Source: Papaver somniferum
Taxonomy: Eukaryota; Streptophyta; Magnoliopsida; Ranunculales; Papaveraceae
Length of the DNA: 64,000 nt
Direction of reading: 5' to 3'
Assembly (NCBI RefSeq): GCF_003573695.1
Contig: NC_039365.1
Span: forward strand, 79,681,082-79,745,081
The position numbers and the translations under genes are program-made. Shown here in pieces: positions 20,534-31,557 of this stretch. Within the stretch, counting starts at the first letter, position 1, and each line of letters starts with the position of its first letter. The notes under the pieces were generated by a model that saw nothing but the letters and a program-made list of their open reading frames with translations, was not told where the DNA came from and did not search any database.

Positions 20534-20960
20534 TGGCATGGGAACCGGAAGAAGATATGGAGCTCGTGAAATCGTTCATGGAGTCTTCCACGATTCCGGA
20601 TGAACTTTATTCAATAATTTGGAAGAGGGTCAAATAATTCTGTTATGAGCGTACCAGCAATCCCAAAAACCATAGATGGAGACACTTAACGTTTCGATTC
20701 GCATACATCAAAAGGGGTATTGAGAATTTTTTAAAATTGGAAAAATGGTGAACGACCATCATCCACAAGCTCCTCTTAGTGAAAATATGAGCAATTCGAC
20801 ATGTTTATACCTATCTCATCATGTAACTTTTTCCCTTTCTACTTCTTATTTATTTAATTTCAGCTCGAAAGATTCAATATCCTATGGCATATAAGAAATG
20901 GGGAAATAATGTTCATGCACGCGAAGGAATATGGAGTGATGTACAAACATGCTTAAAGGT
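20534..20960 (+). pseudogene. SANT/Myb-like domain remnant
   Basis: From ATG 20534 the frame reads AWEPEEDMELVKSFMES, then LYSIIWKRVK and a stop. After a one-codon disruption it goes on as CYERTSNPKNHRWRHLTFRF and IKRGIENFLKLEKW. The W..EED..LV.S ... W.RV ... NR.....RW..L pattern is that of the SANT/Myb-like domain found in PIF/Harbinger ORF1 proteins and the related plant family often labelled glutathione S-transferase T3-like. A T-rich stretch ending ATTTCAG (about 20863) looks like a splice acceptor, followed by a MHAKEYGVMYKHA segment. Degraded, and the family assignment is tentative. Confidence 0.4.
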
Positions 20961-21721
20961 TCACTGCGATGTATTAATATGTGGGATTCAAGAATACACA
21001 TACTAAACTATCTTATGTAACTAATTTCCTATACTATGAATTATTTCTTTATTCAAATACAATGTAATCAGTTTATATGTACATACACACACGCCGATTC
21101 TATCAAATGGTCTATTTGTTTAGAATTATCCAAGATTTTTGGGGTTCTTCGTGAATGCAGAGCATCAACCTGTAACCGGTCTACGAAAGCATGAACATCC
21201 ACCAATTCTAGGTTGATGTTCTTATGTTTTTTTTTTTTTTGAATTTTTTCATGTTTTCATGATCACTTAACATTAGTTGATTTCTAGGTTAACAAGATTA
21301 AACATCAATTAATCTACCAAATTAACACTAGTTAATCATGGGTAAATTAGTCATTAATGAAAATAGTTGGTTAAGGGGTTTTTGAGTTTACTTCAAAATG
21401 ACCATATTTTATCTTCTAGTGATGAGTCTCAAATAATTGTTGTAGGTCCCAAAATAAACCAGGTTTATAAATCGTGCGGAAGCATGGTTAAATCCAAAAA
21501 TTACAAGTAAGGAAACCTCTATGGTATGGATGTTAAAACATCCGCGACTCAGGGAAAATCCCTACAAATGGGAATGATCACAATGGAAATTTATTCACTG
21601 TGAAGCCTATATAAGCATCAACAAATTAGGACCCACATGTATTTCCTTTTGTTTTTGTTATATCAAAAAATTAAGAAAAAATTATGTGTTGGTCGATCAA
21701 TAACCAGTGTAGAAAAAAATA
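20961..21721. other. intergenic, no gene seen
   Basis: AT-rich. Contains a T run at 21227-21240 and dispersed TTAACAxTAGTTxA words (21270-21340). No convincing ORF or element boundary. Confidence 0.4.
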
Positions 21722-21980
21722 TTCCCTCACTCCAAGTCATATAGGAGAAGATTTAGTTTTTGGCTGTCCATCTGGATATAGGAATGGTTCTAGTTTCTAG
21801 ATGACTCTTTCCAAATATGCCCCTAATTATGATAATAATACTAAACTTAATTTAATGCTTCTAGTTTTCATCAAAAGTAAAGACCAGAACACGAATGAAA
21901 ATAGATATTTATAAAATCCACATACCTTTCTTAATCTAAGAAATTTGGCTTTTCCGCCTATATAACTTGGACGAAGGGAG
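21722..21980. mobile_element. Stowaway-type MITE (Tc1/mariner)
   Basis: 259 bp between TA dinucleotides (21720-21721 and 21981-21982). The ends are inverted repeats: TTCCCTCACTCCAAGTCATA at the left and, read from the right, CTCCCTTCGTCCAAGTTATA, each followed by TAGG. The CTCCCTYCGTCC end is the Stowaway signature. The interior is AT-rich and noncoding. Confidence 0.85.
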
Positions 21981-22377
21981 TATATAAGTCCCGTCATCCA
22001 ATGACCTTATGGATAATCTACAAGAACCCTCTTAAATTTGAGGGGTAACATCTGGACTTCGTAAAGACGTGGATACTAAATTCACCCATGGTGCCATTTT
22101 TTTGGGGCTAATCGTCATATAAATCCAAGGGGTTCATTTTCCCCTCATATCTGGATGAGGTTTCAGTCAACCAAATTTGACGGACAAAGTCAAATCGGTC
22201 AATCCTGGTTGGCACTGAATCATATAGAAACGACGTTTTCACCCTTTACATGGTTACCTTAACCAAAGCTGATAAAAATATATTTTTTTCTTATTCGTTC
22301 TCCCACGTTTTTGTTCTTCTTTTTCTTCATTGAGGGAAACTCTAGCAGGGAGTTTAGGGCGCGATGGATGAGAATTC
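21981..22377. other. intergenic, no gene seen
   Basis: AT-rich flank between the MITE and the copia solo LTR. A short repeat of TTGACGGACAAAGTCAAATC-like words lies near 22170. Nothing else supported. Confidence 0.35.
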
Positions 22378-22382
22378 GAATC

Positions 22383-24832
22383 TGAAAATTCGGAGGTCTA
22401 ACAATCACATCCAACAATTCGTTTGGCAATCTGAGAGGACCAATACACTTTATAGAGAACCAACTAGAAAGTCAGACTCAATCTAGAGTAAAGTATATCA
22501 AAGAGCTTAATATCTCTAACTCTTAATTTAATCCGCAATCAGCAAATAGAAATCTGCGAGCTCGACTGAATATAATAGGAGTAACTTGAACGGTACCAAA
22601 GACCAATGTTCAAGTACCAATCAATTTAAATTAACAACCCAAGGTAGGATATTCTAATTGATTGATTTTAACGCACAACCTGTGATATTTCAATTATATA
22701 ACAAAATATAATGCGGAAAAGAAATAACACAAACACCGGAATTTTGTTAAGGAAACCGCAAATGCAGAAAAACTCGGGACCTAGTCCGGATTAAACACCA
22801 CACTGTATTAAGCCGCTACAGACTCTATCCAACCACCAATTAACTTTGGACTGGACTGTAGTTTAACCCTAATCAATCTCACACTGATTCAAGGTACAGT
22901 TGCGTTCCTTACGTCTCTGATCCCAGCAGGATACTACGCACTTGATTCCCTTAGTTGATCTCACCCACAACCAAGAGTTGCTACGACCCAAAGTCGGAGA
23001 CTTGATAAACAAATTTGTCTCATACAGAAAAGTCTATAGATTGAATAAATCTGTCTCCCCCAGAAATACCCAAGAGTTTTTGTTCCGTCTTTTGATAAAT
23101 CAAGGTGAACAGGAACCAATTGATAAACCGGACTTATATTCCCGAAGAACAGCCTAGTATTATTAATCACCTTACAATAATCTTAATCGACCAGTGAAAC
23201 AAGATATTGCGGAATCACAAACGATAATACGAAGATATTTGTGATTACTTTTATCTTGCCTATCGGAGAAATTAATCTCGAGTCAATTATTTCAATTGTA
23301 CTTAATACGATAGAATCGGGCAAGATCAGAACACGCAACTACAAAGAAAATAGTTAGGTATGGCTTCACAATCCCAATGAAGTCTTTGAAGTCGTTAACC
23401 TACAGGGTCTTGATATAAACCTAAGGTTAAAGGAAAATCGACTCTAGTTATGCAACTAGTAACACACATGAGGTGTAGGGAGTAGGTTTCCAAGTTGCTA
23501 GAGTTCTCCTTTATATAGTTTTCAAATCAGGGTTTGCAATCCAAGTTACCTTGGTAACAAAGCATTCAATATTCATCTTTAGATGAAAAACCTAATTCAA
23601 CCAAGCTAATATCTTTCAACCGTTAAATCGAAATTAGCTTGTTACACACAAATGAAATGTACCCTAATTCAGGTTTATGTAACCGTACCTAAACGTATAC
23701 ACCATGTTGGTTCACAAATAGTTAATCGAGGTTAGCCATATGATTACTCTCATATCAACCTTATTCATCTTAACCATAACTAGTTCAAATGAAACTAGTT
23801 AAAGAGTTTTTCAATTGCTATATTCTCATAGAATTATACAAGAACACAATTGAAGCAAAATCGGTTTGATTCACTCGAATCAATCATGAACATTATATCC
23901 ATGGTTTACAAAGATTGCATTCCTTATTATATAAATGTTTATGTTCATGTTTAAAACCGATTTTAGAACTTTAACCTTCAAGTATGCAAACGGGTACGCA
24001 TACTTGAAATACCCGGACTAAGATTGAGTTACGCCAGTACGCAAACGGGTACGCGAACTTCAAATCCTAGGATACATTCTCGGATATGAACATGTACTCC
24101 AGTACGTAAACGTGTACGCATACTTAGGTTCCCGGATTTCTCAAACCAACAGGTACGCAAACGGGTGCACATACTATGGTTCGCGGACATGGATTACATA
24201 TGTTCAAGAGTACACAACATGACATATCCAATGATGGTTAAGTGTTCTAAACTCTTATTTCATCATTGAAACTTTCTTATAGGATGACAATAGCATTTTT
24301 CACACACTATTAGCATCAAAACAATTTTCAAGTTATTGAAATAATTATTACGAAACATTCCAAGACAACACCAAATGATTGTATCACACAAACCATGTAA
24401 GATGTTACTCGGTAATTTTCACATGATATAAGATGAACTTGGTCGAAGCGAAAGCTTGCCAACACATATTTCGAGAAATATGTAAGCGAGTTAAACTCAG
24501 ATTGAAATCTCAGATGTGTATATAGGAAACTATATCGTAATACGACATCTGTCTCAATATAGGAGATAGAGTAGAAATAGACTTTCCAAGTGATAGATGA
24601 GTTTAATTCTCCACATACCTTTTGCCGATGAAGTTCCACAAGCTCCCCTTAGTAGTTCTTCGTCTTCAAATGATGAACGTCGTGAAAACTAAGCTCAACT
24701 ACACAATCTATGTCCTAGTCCGAGACATTTATAAATAGGCTAGAAACCAAGACTTATATTTTTTATCACTAACATTGACAAACATGCTTGAGATAACAAC
24801 GCATGCGAGCTCGACCTAGCAGTGCTCTAACA
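22383..24832 (-). mobile_element. copia solo LTR (2450 bp) with perfect target duplication
   Basis: Reverse-complement copy of the LTR at 61179-63371. In LTR orientation it begins TGTTAGAGCACTGC (24832 downward) and ends CCTCCGAATTTTCA (22383), beside GAATC at 22378-22382 and 24833-24837. Both ends give TG...CA. No internal retrotransposon sequence is present, so it is a solo LTR. It contains the degenerate repeat GCAAACGGGTACGCATACT (four copies, 23980-24180). The 71-codon frame at 22942 and others within it are not genes. Confidence 0.93.
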
Positions 24833-24837
24833 GAATC

Positions 24838-27800
24838 CAAGTGACCTAAATTTAATATTTTAGTTGTATCACGTGATTATGCCAAATGAAGTGTGTGTAT
24901 GATTAACTGTAATTGAAGTGAGATAACCGTTGTTATTTTCTAATTGAAACCTAATATAGGTTTTTTTTTAATAAGATGGTGGTAAATGAAGAAGCGTTCC
25001 CTACAGATGATTGATCAGAAATGATGGATCTAGGTTGTTCTCTTTGTTTAGTAAACTCTATTATCTCTATTTGAAAGAAGGGTGTTAATGAGTTAGAGTA
25101 TTTATATAATACAAACTTCATAATTCTAACAAGTACCTCGCACCACCACTACCACAAGTTTACCCGGGTGTTGATTTTACTTGGTATATTTTTTAACTTT
25201 TAAACTTTGATGTAACAATATAATTATAAAAGAATACCTACTTGGTATTTTCAGTTGAATTGAGATGTAAATGGTTGGAACCTGGAATGGTTGTGGTACT
25301 GGTAGCTTTGAACCTATTATGTGTTAGTCAATAGGTGGGTTTGTAACACAAGGGCATCTAAATTGCAGGAGGTCTCTGGTAAATGTTCGAGATGTAAATC
25401 TCATATTTCTGTTAAATTGCTGCATTAAAATTTTTAAACTAAGCTATGAATTGTTGGTTATATCCATAATGAGTTGGATGTGTTTATCGAAAAAATATAT
25501 TATCGGATGTACTGGTCAACAGTCAGTGGTCTTTGTTTAAACCATTGGTCTTCTTTCATGTTCGTAGATAATGCTTATTTCATAATCCTGTGATATATCT
25601 CGTGGAGTTTATGTGGGTTTGATTATCATTCCATTACTTACTTTTAGTTTCAGAAAACAATGCGACTCCATTGCACAAATATGTAAGGTATGTCATATTT
25701 CTTACAAATAACGAGCTTCAAAATGTAAAGAAAGTACAAACATGATTTTTCATTGAAGTTATTGAATTATAATGTATGTACGTATGTCGTCTTTCTCTAG
25801 AAGATTTAGTTGCTTTCCACAGTTCCATTGAATCAGACTTTCCCAAATTCCCCATTCGTTTTGCATCTAAGCATGTGTGCATAGGCTTACTGGTTAGCAT
25901 TAGGAATAAACGTACCTTTTGGTTTGTGATATATATATATATATGAAACTTTATAAGATGATTAAATGTCAAGAGCGGGCCACTGACAGTGCTTTAGTCC
26001 AAATGTTGATTGATCAAAAACAATTTGAGATGGTTCGATTGTTTTTTCCTTTTCTTGTTAATGTAGACTCCTTTGAATTAGCATTGTAGGTTCGTTTTAA
26101 TTACAGTATCTTAGTCTTGATTTAATCCACATGACCATCAAACTAGTTTTTGAGTTTCTTGATTATTAATTCCTTGTTTTGAACTTACCAAGTATGGCTA
26201 GTGTATGGAAATTCAAAGTATATTTCTATTTGTCCATTTATGTACTAACATTACTGTTCGTTTTCATTCTTTACCATGTCATTTTTCTTTTGTTTTAGTT
26301 TGAATATCTTATTTTTCTAGAGAGCTAAACTGAATATCCACAAAGTTAACAGCTCTTCTAGTTGCCCAATCTCACTAAAACTTATGTTGGATGAGATGAA
26401 TATTCAGTTAATAATTATGTGCCCACGACGAATTACTTAAAACTATGCCAGTCCCACCTACTGTGTGAAGTTTTATTTTTTCAGGCATCTCTAATTACCA
26501 TTGCTATATAAATGGTATTGTTCTCTATTTATTGATACAAGTATCCAGTCTAATGAGGTGATGCAATTTGGATGGCATCATTTGTACCACAATGGTAAAA
26601 ACTACTCATTCACCTGTTGGTTACTCTATTTCTTTTAGTCTATTACGTGCCTATTAAATATCAAGAGTTTTATTTTTTGCACCTTAATGATTTTCTGGGA
26701 AACCAGTGCATTTGTATGTTTCAGAATGATACTTACATCGTTTCCATGTCAAGCATAATATACTTAATTAATTTTGGGAAGCTAGCGGTTCAAGATGGAG
26801 CATTGGATTCATTATCATAGGTTTTGTAAGACGTCATCGTCAATGGTAATTTAAATGAACCACAAAAGGAAACGGGAAACCTAAAAGAGCCATAAGTTTA
26901 TCATTATTAGTCCTTTCAAAGATCCAGCTCTATATGTGGGTCATATCTCAGAAAATTCAATATTAGTCTCAGAGAAACAATGAGGGAAGATGTTCACCTG
27001 CAGTCTACAGACATATTTATGGGATTTAAGTTTTTGTACTACTTGTGTACCACATTAACAAGGAACTTCAGATTATATCCCTTTTTCCTATTTATTCTAT
27101 TTTGTTCACCAAGAAATATTTAGTGTAAAGTATTTTTAGCGTAAATCACAACATCCTTCACTTATCCACCATTCTTATTATTCAAAATCAAATGCCAAAT
27201 CACCATTGTGTTTTCGTTTTTCCCATTGCAATTACATAAAAGAATTTCGCTAAATGAAAGAAAGAAAGATTTATGCTTCAACCATTTGTTAATTATGGAA
27301 CTGAAACATCGCAAAGTTGGTTAAGTATTGGCCGATCATAACGTTTCTTCATAAAATTTATTGTCATATAAAATAAGTTGAGTATGATTCTATATCGTCA
27401 TATAAAAATTCAAATGGGTAATTATTTTAAACGGCCGTATAAATTAAATTGAGTAACTTATTTATACAGTCGTATAAAAAAATTTAGGTATAGAGAAACC
27501 ACTAGTTAGAGGAAATCAAATTTCTTATAAACCTTATGGAAAATCTCAATAATAGCTTGGTGACACCATTTTCAAATGAGAAGGCAACTTTTAACCTGAC
27601 TTTAAAGCTGATACTCACACATTGGGCAGATATATGAGAAGGCGACGTAGTCCCACTGACAATAAAATAAGTAATAGAGAAGGTAAAACATTACACTTAC
27701 TTGTCCCTATATCAAGAAGTTTGATTGTTGCAGTTGGAGTAAAGTTAAATTGCAGCATTTGGAATTAGACTTCAAGTTTGGTTGAGTTTGCGAACAGTAC

Positions 27801-28017
27801 CATGTGTTATGTTATTCTGCATCTTATTTGTTTAGTCGAGTCTGCCAAAGACTTATGAAAAATCATTTTACATGGAGGCAAGCCAAACAAATATAGCTAG
27901 AAAGTATAAGAAACAAGTATTGCTAAGGACTGACGTTTACATACTTGTGCGGAGATCAAAACTAAGCTAGTTTTGACAATATATTTCCATGAACAAAAGA
28001 GTTGTATGATATACCAC
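24838..28017. other. long intergenic stretch without a supported gene
   Basis: About 3.2 kb, AT-rich, with only short open frames (the longest about 84 codons at 25718-25972 minus, unlike any known protein). A short (AT)n tract lies at 25930-25943. 27360-27490 has three related CGTATAAA/CATATAAAA words. I see no LTR or inverted-repeat boundaries. A highly decayed element or regulatory DNA cannot be excluded. Confidence 0.35.
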
Positions 28018-28085
28018 AATGACTACAACCGAAGCAAAATACATAGCTACTATTGTTTTTTGTTTCAAGTAGGTTGGATTGACGG
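28018..28085 (+). pseudogene. possible copia RNase H remnant
   Basis: The frame reads MTTTEAKYIATIVFCFK, stop, then VGL. This resembles the STTEAEYxA motif that starts the RNase H of Ty1/copia elements. It is only about 20 codons with no clear flanking pol sequence, so it could be chance. Confidence 0.3.
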
Positions 28086-28654
28086 TTAGGATTCACTATT
28101 GCTTTCTGAACTTGAGGGTCTGCTGCATTGCAAGGTCTTCATGAATGACTTTATAGAGAAATCCCCACAAGGGTGAGGTGTCCACAGAAGTTTGCCTTTC
28201 ACTTCTTCCTTTTCGCCAGCTATATATAGATACTTTGAATTTTTTCCTTTAAAAAAAAACAGATATTAAGAATTTTGGAAGTAATATGAAAAGGAAAGGA
28301 TTGTATTGTATAGCCACAAGTCTTTTAACTTCGGATATACTGATCATAGATTCATAGTATCAGGCTTATCCGGGATTGCACTGTTGGTGTCTGGAATCCT
28401 AGGTCAAGGGTTCTTGAATATGTTTATCTCTCCACATTACCCACAATCAATTCTGGTTTTATACCATATACTGTTACTTAGGAGTAACTAAGGTTGGATT
28501 ATTAACTATGGTTAAGGGGTAAACATGAAATTTTTCTAGGAAATTTATCAAAAGAGAACAGGCAAACTCAGTTGTCCGTCAACTTATGATGAATTAAAAG
28601 TTGCCCGGATCGTTAGGTTGACCGAAGTGTTTAGATTTCTATGACGATAGACCT

Positions 28655-28794
28655 ATTTTTTGATCCATAACATGCAAAACAAATCATTAAAAAGATATGG
28701 ATATATTTCTGCTCTTTATAGGAGTTGCCCTTCGTCAATCTAGGTAAGCTGGCTAACTCGGGTTAACCTGATAGGCTGATACCAAAAGTGGGTC
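28655..28794. repeat. 140-bp tandem duplication, copy 1 (intact)
   Basis: Starts ATTTTTTGATCCATAACATG and ends AAAAGTGGGTC. Copy 2 starts directly after it at 28795 but is split by two transposons: its pieces are 28795-28823, 29009-29058 and 31383-31444. Joined, the pieces match copy 1 end to end with one single-base indel and few substitutions. Confidence 0.9.
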
Positions 28795-28823
28795 ATTTTT
28801 TGATCCATAACATGCAAAACAAA

Positions 28824-28998
28824 GAGTGAAGCTACGTATACTGGGGGAAAATCCCATCGTTTCTCCCGGGTGAAAGAATTTTTTTGGTGGGCCCCGCCAG
28901 AGATTAACAGGAGGCCAAGTTTAGTGGTGGAGCCCACCAAATTTTTATCTCACCTGGAAGAAATGACGGGATTTTCTCCTGGTACACTTAACATTATT
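28824..28998. mobile_element. foldback MITE, Mutator-like
   Basis: A 175-bp insertion flanked by the 10-bp direct repeat GCAAAACAAA (28814-28823 and 28999-29008). Comparison with copy 1 of the tandem duplication shows that exactly this segment plus one repeat is inserted. Most of it (28836-28987) is a large imperfect hairpin: the left arm begins GTATACTGGGGGAAAATCCC, and the right arm read backwards begins GTGTACCAGGAGAAAATCCC. The arms continue for about 60 bp to GGTGGGC around a 25-base loop. A 9-10-bp duplication suggests the Mutator superfamily. Confidence 0.8.
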
Positions 28999-29879
28999 GC
29001 AAAACAAATCATTAAAAAGATACTGATACATTTCTGCTCTCTATAGGAGTTGCCCTTAGAGATTCTCCAATGGAATGTGTGTGGGGAGAAAAGTCTTCAT
29101 CCATGCAGGATACAAATCCATATTTCCTAAAATCTTTCTCCAACCCTAACCTCTTCAACAAACATGGATATGACATGGCATATTTTTTTGTACACATCCT
29201 CTAACTCGACCTCTTGTTTCATAGGTTCACCAAGAGGATTTGTATCAATCCTAACCAGCGTTTATATTATTAAAAATAATTATTAATAAAAAAAAGGCGT
29301 GGGAGCGCAGATTGTTGCACGACTCCCAGCCAAGCCCGTATAAATACTCTTTGAGTTTTTCTTAATAAAGGCCCTAAAAAAATACTAACAATATTTATAT
29401 ACCCTTCTCCTTCATTTCCTGAACGAAGGTTTTCTTCCCCTTTTCTTTCTTTCTCCCTTGTTTTTTCAACCAAATTCAGAAAACTATCTCGTGTTGTGTA
29501 TCAATCGGGTAACTATATTTTCTTCTTTTTATCAACAACTTTTCTTTTATAGATTAATTGAATCTCCATGATGATATTCAGATCAATATTATAGCTTGTT
29601 ACGGTATTTTATTTCTTTCAAAAATTAGAGTTAATATAATAATATAATACCATTGAACTGTCTACCAATCTTCGTTGTTACCGACTTTGTCTCAAAGTTC
29701 AGAGATAGAGTTATACCGATTTGATTTATATGTTTGATGTTTCTTTTTAATAATAGAATAATAATTCCATGGTGTCACATACTTTAACGTTGATATGTAA
29801 TATGTTTATATTTGATTTCGTTGTATAGTATTTATTGATCTTTGAGCATATACAACATTTTTTAGGTTGAATATCCGTG

Positions 29880-30244
29880 ATGGCATCATCAAAACTTCCA
29901 TATGACAGTGACAGTTCGTCTTCTGATAGTGAATCAGATGATGATTCATTATCTGTTATCCGGAGATTTAGAAAGAAACAACGGTTTGGCGAAAACTTAG
30001 ACAGTACTACTATAATGAAGAAATCAACTGAATTATCACCTCTATTGTTTCATCCATGGTTGCAACTACGATGATAAACGTCAAGGGGCCTCATGGTAGA
30101 TCAGTTTTGGGTAGAAGATACATCGAACGTGATATAAAGGTTCGTCATAATTTAATCATCAAAGATTATTTCAGTGGCGTGGAGTCGAAAGATCCACCAA
30201 GTAAGGCGGGTTCGAGAAAAGATGATAATCGGAAAGAAAAATAA
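29880..30244 (+). pseudogene. Harbinger-like transposase, N-terminal fragment
   Basis: From ATG 29880 a Ser/Asp-rich start (YDSDSSSSDSESDDD) leads into RRFRKKQRFG. After a frame change near 30056 the reading continues with GRRYIERDIKVRHNLIIKDYF. The pattern R-R-x-I-x-R-D-x5-H-x-x-L-x-x-DYF is the conserved N-terminal block of plant HARBI1-like transposases. The frame ends at 30242-30244, shortly after DYFSG, before any catalytic residue. A T-rich acceptor ending TTTTTTAG (about 29865) suggests a 5' UTR intron. Confidence 0.6.
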
Positions 30245-30476
30245 CGACAGAAAAACAGAAGATTGAACCTCACCAAACTTCTCTCTTTATCTTAGTTTTT
30301 ATCAAGCGATTGAATAAAGAAGAAAAGATGAAATAGGGTTTGCCTATTCTCATCTATTTATAGGAAAATCAAGATAACTCATGTCCTAGTTTTTGGTGGG
30401 AATTCTGTTTATCAAATTTATTATGCCGCCAAAATAATGGAGGGAGAGTTTTCTCGCGGTGGAGTAATGGATAATC

Positions 30477-30761
30477 TTGAACGATAAGGTAAGTACTGAT
30501 TATTCATGGACAGCGGAAAACACTTTGCAGGAAATAACGTTAATCTTGAACGATCTACTTCAAGCGAAAGTGAAATATATTGCGCGGAAGAATAACTCAG
30601 CATCGGATTATATAGCCAAAGAAGCAAGGATTAAAAAGCTTCAATACATGTCGACTAAACTGCATCAAAAAGTTCTAAGAACTAGCATGGATTCTAAGGC
30701 TGAGTGCAGTGGACAAAAAGAAGGGAATGAAAGCGACGTCTGGGCGTGGCTAAAAGCCTAA
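30477..30761 (+). pseudogene. RNase H (RVT_3-type) C-terminal fragment inside the Harbinger element
   Basis: The frame contains LNDLLQAKVKYIARKNNSAS followed by DYIAKEARIKK, matching the end of the plant RVT_3 RNase H domain (I-x-R-x-x-N-x-x-A-D-x-x-A-K). The catalytic N-terminal part is absent. It may be host or LINE sequence captured by the transposon. Confidence 0.45.
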
Positions 30762-30823
30762 TCCAAAATCGTTCCCTTTCTCTCTGCTCGAAAGCAGGGA
30801 AGGTTAGTGGGGATTTCAATATA

Positions 30824-31007
30824 GGCGAGGATTGAATCCTCGCCAGAAAAAGAGAAAAACGAGGATTAAATCCTCGCTTACTCTTTAATAATTATAATAA
30901 AAAACCTAATAAAATATATTAATATCATATTTTGGACCCACCTTAAGTGTTTTAAATAAATAAAAGGGTGTAAAACACTCTTGGGCGAGGAAGCAATCCT
31001 CGCCCAA
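30824..31007. repeat. three related palindromes
   Basis: GCGAGGATTGAATCCTCGC near 30826, CGAGGATTAAATCCTCG at 30860-30876, and arms TTGGGCGAGGA/TCCTCGCCCAA at 30981-31007. All three use the same CGAGGAtt arm around a 1-5-base centre. Confidence 0.8.
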
Positions 31008-31479
31008 ATCTAAATTCCCTCCCCCACCGCTATACTCAGAATTCTTCAGCGTGACGTGGCGTCACTGTTGAACCCCATCCTTCCCTCCTCCACTACGCTC
31101 AGCCTAATGTTTTTGACAAAAATAATTTTGTAAATCTTTTGTATTATATTTGCTAGTTAATATATAATTTTTTTCCATAAAAATAAAAAGAGTAATGGAT
31201 AATTTTTCTTTTTTTTATTATCAAATAAAATTTTTAATTGAAAAATAATAATATTACAGGTCCACAAAGAAGGGTCAAAATGCAAGAGGGTTGGAGAAAG
31301 ATTTTTTTTTATTCCTTATATTTTGGGAAAATGGGTAAAATGTAGGATAAAAGAGACCACATGATCATTGGAGGAGCTCGTAGTCAAATATAGGTAAGCT
31401 GGCTAATTCAGGTTAACCCGATAGGCTGATTCCAGAAGTGGGACTTAGAAAGAAGAAGGTAATCTCTCCCTTTATTCAC

Positions 31480-31494
31480 TAGTCTATTATAAAA
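31480..31494 (+). promoter_or_regulatory. possible TATA box of the zinc-finger gene
   Basis: CTATTATAAAATC lies about 70 bp upstream of the ATG at 31558 and downstream of the Harbinger element. Plausible by position and sequence only. Confidence 0.4.
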
Positions 31495-31557
31495 TCTGGA
31501 TGAACCTCACCATCTGATTTTGATGTTTAGAAGAAAACTGGAGACAGAAAAAGAAAG

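Larger units (their letters stand above)
29059..31379 (+). mobile_element. degraded PIF/Harbinger-type DNA transposon (2321 bp)
   Basis: Termini are inverted repeats: GAGATTCTCCAATG at the left and, read from the right, GAGCTCCTCCAATG. The flanking triplets are TTA (29056-29058) and GTA (31380-31382), the 3-bp target duplication expected for PIF/Harbinger with one change. The limits are confirmed independently by copy 1 of the 140-bp duplication, which lacks exactly this segment. Inside are an N-terminal Harbinger-like transposase fragment, a fragment resembling the end of a plant RNase H domain, and three strong palindromes. The catalytic DDE domain is absent, so the element is non-autonomous. 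Its right end is only 178 bp from the start codon of the zinc-finger gene. Confidence 0.8.

Noticed and set aside
22942..23170. 69-71-codon frames on both strands
   Set aside because: They lie inside the copia solo LTR, which is noncoding.
25930..25943. (AT)n tract as a possible MITE or origin
   Set aside because: Too short, with no inverted-repeat ends or duplications around it.
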